A stretch of DNA of 13,893 nucleotides from Lachnospiraceae bacterium UBA3287 (GCA_002362155.1 DETN01000135.1:1-13893), one strand, 5' to 3'; shown: positions 1 to 6,967, numbered from the stretch's first letter. A program made the numbers and translations. The notes: generated from the letters alone by a model not told the origin.

Positions 1-2
1 GC

Positions 3-161
3 GGCGAGTGCGGCTTCTGCAGGACAAAGGTCCTGTCGGGAAATTACTTCGTATGCCCGGAGGGAGACGGAAGAAGAGAGGCGGATAAAGACTTCGGCTA
101 TGTCCATGCCTGCGCGGCTTATCCCACGTCGGATATGAAGATAAAGATCCCCATCCTCTGA
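3..161 (+). CDS. 2Fe-2S ferredoxin-domain oxidoreductase, C-terminal fragment
   Basis: This is the 3' end of a gene that begins upstream of the window; 52 codons remain before the TGA at 159-161. The peptide starts GECGFCRTKVLSG and later has GYVHAC followed by a short beta-like tail ending KIPIL. This matches the second half of a plant-type 2Fe-2S ferredoxin domain: the GECGFC cysteines are the last two of the CX4CX2C loop and the cysteine in HAC is the distal fourth ligand. In clostridia such a C-terminal domain is usually fused to an FAD/NAD-binding reductase module and passes electrons to or from it, but the fusion partner lies outside the window, so the whole enzyme's substrate cannot be stated. 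The reading is convincing for the domain and only inferential for the complete protein. Confidence 0.75.
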   Translation, partial: GECGFCRTKVLSGNYFVCPEGDGRREADKDFGYVHACAAYPTSDMKIKIPIL

Positions 162-219
162 TCCGGGGCCGGCAGGGCTTCCCAAGAAAGAGATACGGGA
201 AAAGAAAAGCAGAAAAAGA

Positions 220-270
220 ATAACGGTCCTTTCCGCCTGAGCGTATCAGGCGGGAAGGACCGTTATTTAA
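220..270. terminator. Bidirectional intrinsic terminator
   Basis: A 21-bp stem with a single G/T wobble spans 220-240 and 246-266, closed by a 5-base loop (GCGTA). Read on the minus strand, the stem is followed by a T-rich run (complement of the A-rich 201-219), so it should end the symporter transcript efficiently. On the plus strand the tail is TTTAAAA, so it probably also stops the ferredoxin-domain gene. It lies exactly between two convergent genes. Confidence 0.85.
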
Positions 271-312
271 AATGCAGTCGATAGGGCTGTTTCCAGGTCA
301 GCCGCTTTGTTT

Positions 313-1725
313 TCAGAAGTTCAGGATCCCCGTGGACTGGAGGAAGAGGATGAACATGATGACAGGGACGATATAGCGGATCATGACAGCGTAGAGATAT
401 TTCATGCCGAAGGTCCTTCCGCCCTGCTCGATCTCCTCCGTGATCCAGGAGGGGCCGATGACCCAGCCGATCAGAATGGCGGAGAGCATGGAGATGAAGG
501 GCATCATGAAGGAATTGCTGATATAATCCATCAGGTCCAGGATCTGGCCGACAGAGCCGTTTGGCAGGGGGATCTCCACGTAGAAGAAGCTGTAGCCCAG
601 GGCCACGATGACCGAAGCCGCCGTATAAATGAGGGTCAGGACGATGGTGGTGGGCTTTCTTCTGGTATGGAAGATCTCCATACAGTTGGCCGTGATGGTC
701 TCCAGTACGGAAACGCAGCTGGTCAGGGCCGCGAAGGCAGCCATGATGAAGAAGGCCAGGCCGACCAGTCTTCCCATGACGTGCATGGAGGCGAAGACCT
801 TGGGCAGGGAGACAAACATGAGGCCGGGGCCGGCCTTCATGCCTTCCACGCCTTCAAAAACAAAAATGCTGGGTATGATCATGATGCCGGCCAGGAGGGC
901 CACGCCGGTATCGAAAAACTCGATCTGGTGGATGGAGGAATTCAGGTCCACATCCTTTTTGATATAGGAGCCGTAGGTGATCATGATGCCCATGGATACG
1001 CTGAGGGAGAAGAAGATCTGGCTCATGGCATCCAGAAGGATCTGAAGGAAGCGCTTTAATGTCAGTCCTTCAAAGCTGGGGGTCAGATAGACCATAAGGC
1101 CCTGGAGACCTGTCCGGGTCACTCCGTCGTCTCCGATATGGCGCAGGGTCAGGGCAAAGACGGCGATGGCCGTGATCATGACCAGCATGACCGGCATCAG
1201 GACCTTTGAGTATTTTTCAATGCCCTTTTCCACTCCGTTGAAGACGATCCAGGCGGTCAGGACCATGAAGAGGACGGCGCAGAGGGAGGACTGGCCGGGG
1301 GAGGTGATGAAGTCCGTGAAAAAGGAATCCGCGGCCGCGGCCTGGCCCTGTCCTGCCAGATAGACCGCGATATAGCGCAGGATCCAGCCCCCGATGACGG
1401 CGTAATAGGTCATGATCAGGGCCGGCACCAGGAAGGTGACGATGCCAAGGAACTTCCATCTGGGATGCATGGCCCCGTAGGCCTTTATGGAGTTTTTGCC
1501 CGTTTTTCTTCCGATGGCGATATCGGAGGTCAGAAGGGTGAAGCCGAAGGTAAAGGTCAGGATCAGATAGACCAGGATAAAGAGGCCTCCTCCGTCCTTG
1601 GCGGCCAGATAAGGGAAGCGCCAGAGATTGCCGACGCCTACGGCAGAGCCCGCAGCGGCCATGACAAAACCGATCTGGCCGGTGAACCCGTGCTTTTTAT
1701 GGGTATGCTGTTTTTCTGCCTGCAA
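313..1725 (-). CDS. Sodium-dependent transporter, SNF/NSS family
   Basis: A 470-residue polytopic membrane protein of the neurotransmitter:sodium symporter family, which imports amino acids or related amines by coupling to Na+. The family signature GSAVGVGNLWRFPY lies at residues 26-39, in the first membrane helix that forms the sodium and substrate site, and a further recognisable helix around residues 236-255 contains SQIFFSLSVSMG. The length and single-domain layout fit bacterial members such as MhsT and TnaT. The chosen start is a TTG (1723-1725), because the product then begins just ahead of the first conserved helix and a purine-rich GGAAGGCAGG lies upstream; no ATG fits. The gene is transcribed alone, divergent from the patatin gene, and ends at the terminator at 220-270. 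The transported substrate cannot be read from the sequence. Confidence 0.92.
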   Translation of the reverse strand: MQAEKQHTHKKHGFTGQIGFVMAAAGSAVGVGNLWRFPYLAAKDGGGLFILVYLILTFTFGFTLLTSDIAIGRKTGKNSIKAYGAMHPRWKFLGIVTFLVPALIMTYYAVIGGWILRYIAVYLAGQGQAAAADSFFTDFITSPGQSSLCAVLFMVLTAWIVFNGVEKGIEKYSKVLMPVMLVMITAIAVFALTLRHIGDDGVTRTGLQGLMVYLTPSFEGLTLKRFLQILLDAMSQIFFSLSVSMGIMITYGSYIKKDVDLNSSIHQIEFFDTGVALLAGIMIIPSIFVFEGVEGMKAGPGLMFVSLPKVFASMHVMGRLVGLAFFIMAAFAALTSCVSVLETITANCMEIFHTRRKPTTIVLTLIYTAASVIVALGYSFFYVEIPLPNGSVGQILDLMDYISNSFMMPFISMLSAILIGWVIGPSWITEEIEQGGRTFGMKYLYAVMIRYIVPVIMFILFLQSTGILNF

Positions 1726-2034
1726 TGCTTATATACCTGCCTTCCGGAATAAATATGAATCATAAAGGGCCGGAGCCCCGCTTAAGTGTCCATAAGCGTA
1801 ACACAGGAAAAATACTTTTTCCATGGAATTTTGTTTCCGGGCCTCCTTTTTTTGCGCCTTCCGGGGCCATGGACAGCAGCTGCTTTCTCCCGGCTCCCGC
1901 GGATCATTTTTTTTCGCAGCGGGGAAATGGGACAGGAGAGCGGATCTGGGTAAACGCATTTTTCGGGAATCGTGTACAATAGTTCCGAAGCCGGATGCAG
2001 GGCGTCCGCAAAAGCGGGAAAGAAGGCATTTTTA
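1726..2034. other. Divergent intergenic region, no gene seen
   Basis: These 309 bases separate the start of the symporter gene (-) from the start of the patatin gene (+). Short open frames exist on both strands, but none has a ribosome site with a recognisable product. The region holds a 10-bp perfect palindrome (AGCAGCTGCT, 1875-1884), a run of eight T near 1907-1914 flanked by CCCGC/GCGGG, and a possible promoter for the patatin gene. On the minus strand a small GGGC-TCCG-GCCC hairpin lies about 50 bases ahead of the symporter start. No operator of known type is recognisable. Confidence 0.5.
1953..1980 (+). promoter_or_regulatory. Possible promoter of the patatin gene
   Basis: TACAAT at 1975-1980 is a good match to the -10 consensus and lies about 55 bases before the ATG at 2035. 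The hexamer at the right distance upstream is poor: at best three of six bases match TTGACA. The call rests mainly on the -10 box. Confidence 0.3.
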
Positions 2035-3036
2035 ATGAAGACACTGGAAAGACTGAAGGAACTGAAAGAAAAGCATGAAACAAAGCCCTTTTCGGGCATG
2101 GAAGACATCCCTTCCGGAAAGGCGGGGGAAAATCTGATCCACGCCTGCCTGGTGCTGGAGGGCGGGGGCTTCCGGGGCCTCTACACCCAGGGCTTTCTGG
2201 ATGCCATGATGGTGCATGACCTGAACCTGGACTGCGTGATCGGCGTCTCCGCCGGCGCCCTGGCGGGCATGAACTATGTGGCGGGCCAGATTGGCCGCTC
2301 CGCCAGAGTGAACCTGGGCTACCGCCATGACAGCCGCTATGTGGGGGCCAGGGCCCTTCTCCACAGCCGGAGCTTTCTGGACGTGGGCTTTCTGACAGAG
2401 GACCGGGGGATCATTGAGCCTCTTGACAGCGAACGCTTCTACAGACCGGAGAGGCGCTTCATTGCCGTTGCCGCCAACTGTCAGACGGGGCAGGCGGAGT
2501 ATTTCGAAAAGGGGAAATGCTACGATATAGCTTCTGCCGTCCGGGCATCGGCCACTCTGCCCTATATATCCCCCATGGTCATGATCGGGGGCGTCCCCTA
2601 CCTGGACGGGGGCTGTGTCTGCAAGGTCCCCTATGAATGGGCCCTTAATGAGGGATATGAAAAGATCGTGGTCATACGGACCAGAGACGTTTCCTACCGC
2701 AGAAAGGAGGAGGTCTCCGGAAGGGCCCTCCGATTCTACCGCAGATATCCGGAGTTTGCAGAAAGGCTCTCCGTCAGCAGCATGATGAATAACCGCCAGT
2801 TCGACGAGATCGAGCGTCTTCATGCAGAGGGCAGGCTCTTTCGGATCGCCCCTTCCGCTCCGGTGGAGATCGGACGGGTGGAAAAGGACGTGGAAAAGCT
2901 GGGAGATCTTTACTTCACGGGATACACGGAATGCCTGGACCAGCTGGAGAGCCTTAAGGAGTATCTTGGAGTGCAGAGGAATCAGCAGCCGGGCGAAGGC
3001 CTTAACGAAGCCTCTGCGTCGAACGTTGCTCTGTGA
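2035..3036 (+). CDS. Patatin-like phospholipase family protein (YjjU type)
   Basis: A 333-residue predicted serine lipid hydrolase. It has the patatin catalytic set: the oxyanion-hole loop GGGFRG at residues 43-48, the nucleophile elbow GVSAG at 70-74 with Ser72, and the aspartate of the dyad in DGG at 191-193. Patatin enzymes use a Ser-Asp dyad to remove acyl chains from phospholipids or other lipids. The overall length and the C-terminal region after the catalytic domain resemble the E. coli YjjU-like group. No signal peptide or membrane helix is seen, so the protein is probably cytoplasmic or peripheral to the inner face of the membrane. The ATG at 2035 is preferred over a GTG at 1972 because AGAAGG lies at 2021-2026 with good spacing and the shorter protein begins like its relatives. 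The gene appears monocistronic. The natural substrate is unknown. Confidence 0.9.
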   Translation: MKTLERLKELKEKHETKPFSGMEDIPSGKAGENLIHACLVLEGGGFRGLYTQGFLDAMMVHDLNLDCVIGVSAGALAGMNYVAGQIGRSARVNLGYRHDSRYVGARALLHSRSFLDVGFLTEDRGIIEPLDSERFYRPERRFIAVAANCQTGQAEYFEKGKCYDIASAVRASATLPYISPMVMIGGVPYLDGGCVCKVPYEWALNEGYEKIVVIRTRDVSYRRKEEVSGRALRFYRRYPEFAERLSVSSMMNNRQFDEIERLHAEGRLFRIAPSAPVEIGRVEKDVEKLGDLYFTGYTECLDQLESLKEYLGVQRNQQPGEGLNEASASNVAL

Positions 3037-3079
3037 GACCTGCAGGAGAGTAAAACATATCCTGAAGCTTTTTATAAAT

Positions 3080-3137
3080 AAGGCCTTCATTCCGAAAACT
3101 GGAATCAACTCCGGAATGAAGGCCTTTCTTTGTCTTT
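3080..3137. terminator. Intrinsic terminator shared by convergent genes
   Basis: A perfect 15-bp stem (3080-3094 with 3112-3126) encloses a 17-base loop. On the plus strand it is followed by TCTTTGTCTTTAATT, ending the patatin transcript. On the minus strand it is followed by an A/T-rich stretch, so it may also stop the DUF2971 transcript, whose stop codon is at 3151-3153. Confidence 0.8.
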
Positions 3138-3150
3138 AATTCATCAGTTT

Positions 3151-3912
3151 TTACACATCCCACTCTATTCCGCCGGTAAGTGCGCTTTCCTTTCCTGCTG
3201 ATACGCCTCCGGCAAAAACCGGAGACCTGTAAAGCCGGTCTTCCGTCATCTTTCGTTTTGAGGCAGGCGACAGTTTAATGCGGACAGTACTCAGATGCTC
3301 TTTGTTTGCGGCAGCGGTCATATCGTCCGACAGTCTCACGATCAGCCGGCATTCCTTTTCATAGGACCAGCCGTAGTTCTTATGAAAGATGTCTTTGTTT
3401 TTTAATACTTTCTTATCCACTGTGGCATGATCGTCTCTCAGAGTGACATTTAATCTTCCGTTCTTACATTCATCTGTATACAGAACATCCGTAAGGAATA
3501 TTTCAAAATCATCCCCTGTCAGTTCATGCTTTGCCTCAAAGGTCCCCCGGCTGTTAAAGGTGCCAAGCTCCAGTGTCCGGCTCTGCAGAATATCTTTCAT
3601 GACAGAACGGGGAAAATCCAGCATAGCTCCCCGTTTTCCGTGCTCTCCGGAATAAAGCATCCACATGGCGATATTTTCGCTGGTAGAGCAGGACATGCAT
3701 ACGCCGAAAGAGTTTTTGGCCTTCATCATTTCACGGTCATAGGTGTCGTTCCATCTGCTTCCGTTTGAGAGAAAAATGTCGCCGGTCACTATAACGGCCA
3801 GCGCCCGCTCAATGGAAGTATACATCTTATAGCTGATATGCAGTTCTCCGTTGGCCCTTAGTCCAGCTGCAAGTGCAGCGGAATCTGTAATAATGTCTTT
3901 CAGATTGTTCAT
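3151..3912 (-). CDS. DUF2971 domain-containing protein
   Basis: A 253-residue soluble protein with the marks of the DUF2971 family: a YKMYTS-type opening near residue 29, SRWND at 52-56 (the conserved asparagine-aspartate step), a central block with MWMLYSGEHGKRG around 83-95, and WSYEKECRL at 182-190 with conserved Trp, Glu and Arg. The biochemical activity of this family is not established to my knowledge, so I assign none. The ATG (3910-3912) has a strong AGGAGG upstream, and a TATAAT box lies about 75 bases ahead. Two sampled 60-base rows inside the gene have about 38-40% G+C, against 57-67% in sampled rows of the genes on either side. This suggests recent acquisition. It is a single-gene unit between two operons facing other directions. 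Confidence 0.82.
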   Translation of the reverse strand: MNNLKDIITDSAALAAGLRANGELHISYKMYTSIERALAVIVTGDIFLSNGSRWNDTYDREMMKAKNSFGVCMSCSTSENIAMWMLYSGEHGKRGAMLDFPRSVMKDILQSRTLELGTFNSRGTFEAKHELTGDDFEIFLTDVLYTDECKNGRLNVTLRDDHATVDKKVLKNKDIFHKNYGWSYEKECRLIVRLSDDMTAAANKEHLSTVRIKLSPASKRKMTEDRLYRSPVFAGGVSAGKESALTGGIEWDV

Positions 3913-3988
3913 ACCTTCCTCCTGATGTTTTTACTCCTCATGCTTTGTCAGTCCGGACTCTGCAGCCTTCTGGTACTGCCCGAATCCC

Positions 3989-4017
3989 ATTATATCTCAT
4001 GCCAGCCGGCGAATGAC
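3989..4017 (-). promoter_or_regulatory. Promoter of the DUF2971 gene
   Basis: The minus strand reads a perfect TATAAT at 3994-3989, about 75 bases ahead of the ATG. The -35 hexamer at 16-18 bp spacing is weak (around GTCATT), so an activator may help or the promoter may be weak. Transcription would start near 3982, giving a leader of about 70 bases. Confidence 0.5.
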
Positions 4018-4102
4018 ATATGCAGATGAGAGTTTTCCTGCAATAAGGGGCTTCTTCTCATGCGGCTGAGGGGCCGGAAAGAAAGGAAGCAGAGCAAAGA
4101 TA

Positions 4103-4122
4103 TTGACATAGTGTCAGAACAC
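4103..4122 (+). promoter_or_regulatory. Operator copy 1, over the -35 box
   Basis: A 20-base element with an internal dyad TGACA-TAG-TGTCA (4104-4116). It matches copy 2 at 15 of 20 positions, with shared blocks TTGACA, GTCAGAA and a final AC. It covers the -35 box, so a bound protein would exclude RNA polymerase. The regulator family is not identifiable from the site alone. Confidence 0.6.
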
Positions 4123-4131
4123 TGCTATTAT
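4103..4131 (+). promoter_or_regulatory. Strong extended -10 promoter of the redox operon
   Basis: A perfect TTGACA -35 box (4103-4108), a 17-base spacer and TATTAT (4126-4131) preceded by TGC form a near-ideal housekeeping-sigma promoter with an extended -10. Transcription should begin near 4138, giving a leader of about 67 bases before the ATG at 4205. Such a strong core promoter flanked by repeated dyads implies control by a repressor. Confidence 0.85.
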
Positions 4132-4135
4132 GTAT

Positions 4136-4155
4136 TTGACACGAAGTCAGAATAC
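4136..4155 (+). promoter_or_regulatory. Operator copy 2, at the transcription start
   Basis: The second 20-base copy lies 33 bp downstream of the first, about three helical turns away, and covers the predicted start of transcription. Its dyad is TGAC-ACGAA-GTCA (4137-4149), slightly degraded compared with copy 1. Two sites on one face of the helix would allow cooperative binding by two dimers. Confidence 0.6.
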
Positions 4156-4204
4156 GGGGCGAGGCCCCTTCATAAAAGCATATCTGCAGCAAAGGAGAAT
4201 TGAA

Positions 4205-4750
4205 ATGGCAAAGAAAAATATCGGACCTGTACTGGCACTTTATCCCTGCCCCGTGATCGTGGTCGGAGCAATGGCGGGCGGAAAGCCCACATGGACCCTG
4301 GCGGCCCACGCCGGCATCATGGCCCACTCTCATCTCATGGTATCCCTGGTCCAGGCCCACTACATCAATAAGGGGATCCGGGAAAACAATAAGCTGTCCG
4401 TAAACGTGGTAGACGCCTCCTGGCTTAAGGAAGCGGACCGCATGGGCACCGTCAGCGGCCTTAAGACCGATAAATCGGAGTGCTTTGCATGGACCATGGG
4501 AGAGAACGGCGCTCCCCTGATCGACGATGCAAAAGTATCCATCGAGTGCGAAGTGGACGGCAACTATGAGCTGGAGAACTTCGACAACTTTATCTGCAGG
4601 ATCCTTGCCACCTATGCCGACGAATCCGTCCTGAACGGTCAGGAAAAGATCGACTACCACACCTTCAAGCCGGTCCTTTTCGAGTTCCCCACCTATGAGT
4701 ATTTCCTGACAGGGGAAAAGATCGGCAACTGTGCAAGAATGAACCGCTAA
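4205..4750 (+). CDS. Flavin reductase family protein
   Basis: A 181-residue protein resembling the flavin reductase/FMN-binding split-barrel family, whose members bind FMN and reduce free flavin or a partner with NAD(P)H. The opening NIGPVLALYPCPVIVVGAM, the TLAAHAGIMAH segment (residues 31-41) and a later SVNVVDASWLKEADRMG-type stretch before GLKTDKSE follow the usual order of that fold: substrate strand, flavin-binding loop, then the SG-x-x-x-DK element. The ATG at 4205 is chosen for its AAAGGAGA ribosome site (4191-4198); a longer in-frame extension to 4130 would start upstream of the predicted transcription start and is rejected. It is the first gene of a four-gene redox operon under a strong repeated-operator promoter. 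The physiological acceptor is unknown. Confidence 0.85.
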   Translation: MAKKNIGPVLALYPCPVIVVGAMAGGKPTWTLAAHAGIMAHSHLMVSLVQAHYINKGIRENNKLSVNVVDASWLKEADRMGTVSGLKTDKSECFAWTMGENGAPLIDDAKVSIECEVDGNYELENFDNFICRILATYADESVLNGQEKIDYHTFKPVLFEFPTYEYFLTGEKIGNCARMNR

Positions 4751-4796
4751 AAGAGAGCGCCTTAAAAGCATCAGGGAAGGATCCCGGAGGAAGAGA

Positions 4797-5846
4797 ATGA
4801 AGTATACAAGACTTGGCGGCACGGATCTTGAGGTATCCCGCATCTGCATGGGCTGCATGGGCTTCGGGGACCCGTCAAGAGGCCAGCATACCTGGACCCT
4901 GGACGAGGACCGCTCCAGAGAGATCATCAAAAGAGGCCTGGACCTGGGCGTCAACTTCTTCGATACTGCCATCGCATATCAGAGCGGCACCAGCGAGCAG
5001 TATCTGGGGCGGGCGATCCGGGACTTTGCCGAAAGAGACCGGGTGGTCATCGCCACCAAGTTCCTGCCCAGGACTCAGGAGGAGATGGAAAAAGGCGTCA
5101 GCGGCCAGGAACATATCTCCCGCATGATCGATACCAGTCTGTCCAACCTGGGCATGGACCGGGTGGACCTTTATATTTACCATATGTGGGACTATAACAC
5201 GCCTCTGTATGACATCATGGAAGGCCTGGACCGGGCGGTAAAGGCGGGAAAGACCAGATACATAGGCATTTCCAACTGCTTTGCCTGGCAGCTTTCCGAG
5301 GCCAACGCCCTGGCCGAAAGGGAAGGCTTTCATAAGTTCGTCTCTGTCCAGGGCCACTACAACCTGATCTATAGGGAGGAGGAGCGGGAGATGGTGCCTT
5401 ACTGCAGGGAAAAGAACATAGCCCTTACCCCCTACAGCGCCCTGGCCGGCGGAAGGCTTGCCAGAAGGCCCGGGGAAGGAGGGACGAAAAGAGCGGCGGA
5501 GGACGCCTACGCCAGGTTCAAGTACGATGCTGCGGCAGATCTGGACAGGGAGATCATCTCCCGGGCGGCAGAGCTTTCCGGCAGGTACGGCGTTTCTATG
5601 ACAGAAATATCTCTGGCCTGGCTGATATCAAAAGTGACGTCTCCCGTGGTGGGAGCCACAAAGCTCTCTCACATCGAAGGGGCGGCAAAGGCGGTGGATC
5701 TTGCGCTGACAGAGAAAGACATGAATTATCTGGAAGAATCCTACAGGCCTCATCCTCTTTCCGGCGTCATGGCCCAGAATCGGCCTCAGGCAGCCGGAGA
5801 AAAGCACGTATGGTCCGTGGGAGACCAGAAGATCGGCCGGGACTGA
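4797..5846 (+). CDS. Aldo/keto reductase
   Basis: A 349-residue NADPH-dependent oxidoreductase of the aldo/keto reductase superfamily, which reduces aldehydes and ketones to alcohols. The catalytic tetrad is complete: Asp56 and Tyr61 in FFDTAIAYQSGTSEQYLG, Lys88 in ATKF, and His129 in YIYHMW. The C-terminal part carries the cofactor-binding pattern around SPVVGATKLSHIEGA. Length and the opening YTRLGGTDLEVSRICMG place it with the bacterial YghZ/Tas-like general stress reductases rather than with the short plant-like group. A good GGAGG (4786-4790) precedes the ATG, and only 46 bases separate it from the flavin reductase gene, so the two are surely cotranscribed. Together they suggest detoxification of reactive carbonyl or quinone compounds. 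The true substrate is not deducible. Confidence 0.93.
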   Translation: MKYTRLGGTDLEVSRICMGCMGFGDPSRGQHTWTLDEDRSREIIKRGLDLGVNFFDTAIAYQSGTSEQYLGRAIRDFAERDRVVIATKFLPRTQEEMEKGVSGQEHISRMIDTSLSNLGMDRVDLYIYHMWDYNTPLYDIMEGLDRAVKAGKTRYIGISNCFAWQLSEANALAEREGFHKFVSVQGHYNLIYREEEREMVPYCREKNIALTPYSALAGGRLARRPGEGGTKRAAEDAYARFKYDAAADLDREIISRAAELSGRYGVSMTEISLAWLISKVTSPVVGATKLSHIEGAAKAVDLALTEKDMNYLEESYRPHPLSGVMAQNRPQAAGEKHVWSVGDQKIGRD

Positions 5847-5891
5847 AAGGGAAAAAGATTCCCTTCCATAAGGAGCAGAAAGGCGGAATAT

Positions 5892-6431
5892 ATGAAAATC
5901 CTTGTTTTAATGGGAAGTCCCAACCGTAAGGGATCCACGTCCCTTCTGGTCAGTGAGTTCGTAAGGGGAGCCCGGGATGCGGGCCATCAGGCAGAGGTGA
6001 TGGACGTCTGCCATATGAATATCCATCCCTGCACCGGCTGCGTCCGATGCGGCTACGAAGGGCCCTGCGTGCTAAAGGACGACGTGGAAGAGATCCGGGA
6101 GGAGATCCTTTCTTCCGACATGGTCGTCTTCGCCACCCCTCTTTACTACTACGGCATGAGCGCCCAGCTGAAGACGGTGGTCGACCGCTTCTGCGCCTAT
6201 AACAGCTCTCTTTCGGCAAGGCATCTGAAATCCGCCCTGCTGACGGTGGCCTGGAACAGCGACGACTGGACCTTCGAGGCGCTGGAATCCCACTATAAGA
6301 CCCTGGTGAGGTATATTGGCCTTAAGGATATGGGCATGGTCCTGGGATACGGCTGCGGAAGCCCCGCCATGACAAAAAGAAGCCCTTATCCGGCGGAGGC
6401 CTACGCTCTGGGAAGGGGGCTCATGGCATGA
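5892..6431 (+). CDS. Flavodoxin-fold NAD(P)H reductase with compact cysteine motif (copy 1)
   Basis: A 179-residue flavodoxin-like protein. The FMN phosphate loop is GSPNRKGSTS near residues 8-17, and ATPLYYYGMSAQLKTVVDR supplies the flavin-ring contacts and the dimer helix of the NADPH-dependent FMN reductase family. Cysteines 47, 50, 53 and 59 form CX2CX2CX5C, the compact pattern that in iron-sulfur flavoproteins (Isf) of methanogens and clostridia binds a 4Fe-4S cluster; whether this protein holds a cluster is inference. Only 45 bases separate it from the aldo/keto reductase gene, and its 3' end overlaps the next gene by four bases (ATGA). It is likely a soluble electron-transfer or quinone/nitro-compound reductase acting with its paralogue. 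Confidence 0.88.
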   Translation: MKILVLMGSPNRKGSTSLLVSEFVRGARDAGHQAEVMDVCHMNIHPCTGCVRCGYEGPCVLKDDVEEIREEILSSDMVVFATPLYYYGMSAQLKTVVDRFCAYNSSLSARHLKSALLTVAWNSDDWTFEALESHYKTLVRYIGLKDMGMVLGYGCGSPAMTKRSPYPAEAYALGRGLMA

Positions 6432-6955
6432 AGAAGGTACTGATCCTGTCCGCCAGCCCCAGAAAGAATGGAAATTCCGACATCCTCTGCCACCAGTTCA
6501 TGAAGGGAACGGAGGAAGCCGGCCACGAGGCGGAGATCATCTCCCTGTACGGGAAGAAGATCGGATTCTGCAGGGCCTGCTACGCCTGCTTCAGGACCGG
6601 CTCCTGCGTCCTTAAAGACGACATGGAAGAGATCCTGGATAAGATCCAGGGAGCGGACGTGCTGGTCATCGCCACCCCTGTCTATTTCCTTTCCATGAAC
6701 GGCATGCTCAAGACCACCATAGACCGCTTCCTGCCCAGGTGGCAGGATCTGGGAGGCCATGATACCTACCTGATCATTACGGGCCACGACGGTAAGGAAG
6801 GCCTTTCCCTGGCAGGAGAGGAACTGACCAGGATCTTCGAAAGCCTGGGCGACCGGGTCCGGGGGGTCATCTGGGGCGAAGGCGTCTGGCAGAAGGGCGA
6901 GGTGAAAGGCACAAAGGCCATGGAGGAAGCCTTCAGGGCAGGCCAAAGTATTTAA
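6428..6955 (+). CDS. Flavodoxin-fold NAD(P)H reductase with compact cysteine motif (copy 2)
   Basis: A 175-residue paralogue of the preceding gene with the same architecture: phosphate loop SASPRKNGNSD near residues 8-18, cysteines 48, 51, 54 and 60 in CX2CX2CX5C followed by VLKDDMEEI, and the ATPVYFLSMNGMLKTTIDR flavin-contact segment. The start ATG overlaps the stop of copy 1 (6428-6431), a sign of translational coupling. The block VLKDD is identical in both copies, whereas the C-terminal thirds diverge, which suggests an old duplication with specialised partners rather than a recent repeat. It ends the redox operon and is followed 12 bases later by a strong terminator. Binding of an iron-sulfur cluster is inferred only from the cysteine spacing. 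Confidence 0.88.
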   Translation: MKKVLILSASPRKNGNSDILCHQFMKGTEEAGHEAEIISLYGKKIGFCRACYACFRTGSCVLKDDMEEILDKIQGADVLVIATPVYFLSMNGMLKTTIDRFLPRWQDLGGHDTYLIITGHDGKEGLSLAGEELTRIFESLGDRVRGVIWGEGVWQKGEVKGTKAMEEAFRAGQSI

Positions 6956-6967
6956 GTCAGATTTCTG

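Larger units (their letters stand above)
3913..4204. other. Divergent regulatory region between DUF2971 gene and redox operon
   Basis: These 292 bases contain no supportable gene. They hold the minus-strand promoter (3989-4017), the plus-strand extended -10 promoter with its two operators (4103-4155), and a short GGGGC/GCCCC hairpin (4156-4160 with 4164-4168) that would lie near the 5' end of the redox operon mRNA. No regulator gene is encoded here. Confidence 0.6.

Noticed and set aside
307..1059. A 250-codon plus-strand frame opposite the symporter gene.
   Set aside because: The product is an Asp/His/Gly-rich string with no domain, as expected for the complement of a membrane-protein gene.
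2032..3108. A 358-codon minus-strand frame opposite the patatin gene.
   Set aside because: It mirrors a well-supported gene in G/C-rich DNA, where few stops arise by chance on the opposite strand. Its translation shows no recognisable domain.
3153..3912. DUF2971 gene as part of a larger defence island.
   Set aside because: No nuclease, ATPase, toxin-antitoxin pair or mobile element is present on either side; only a single acquired gene can be supported.
4058..4972. A 304-codon minus-strand frame opposite the flavin reductase and the start of the aldo/keto reductase gene.
   Set aside because: It runs across two convincing plus-strand genes and their promoter, with a composition that looks like antisense shadow. 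It is therefore not a candidate for the missing regulator.
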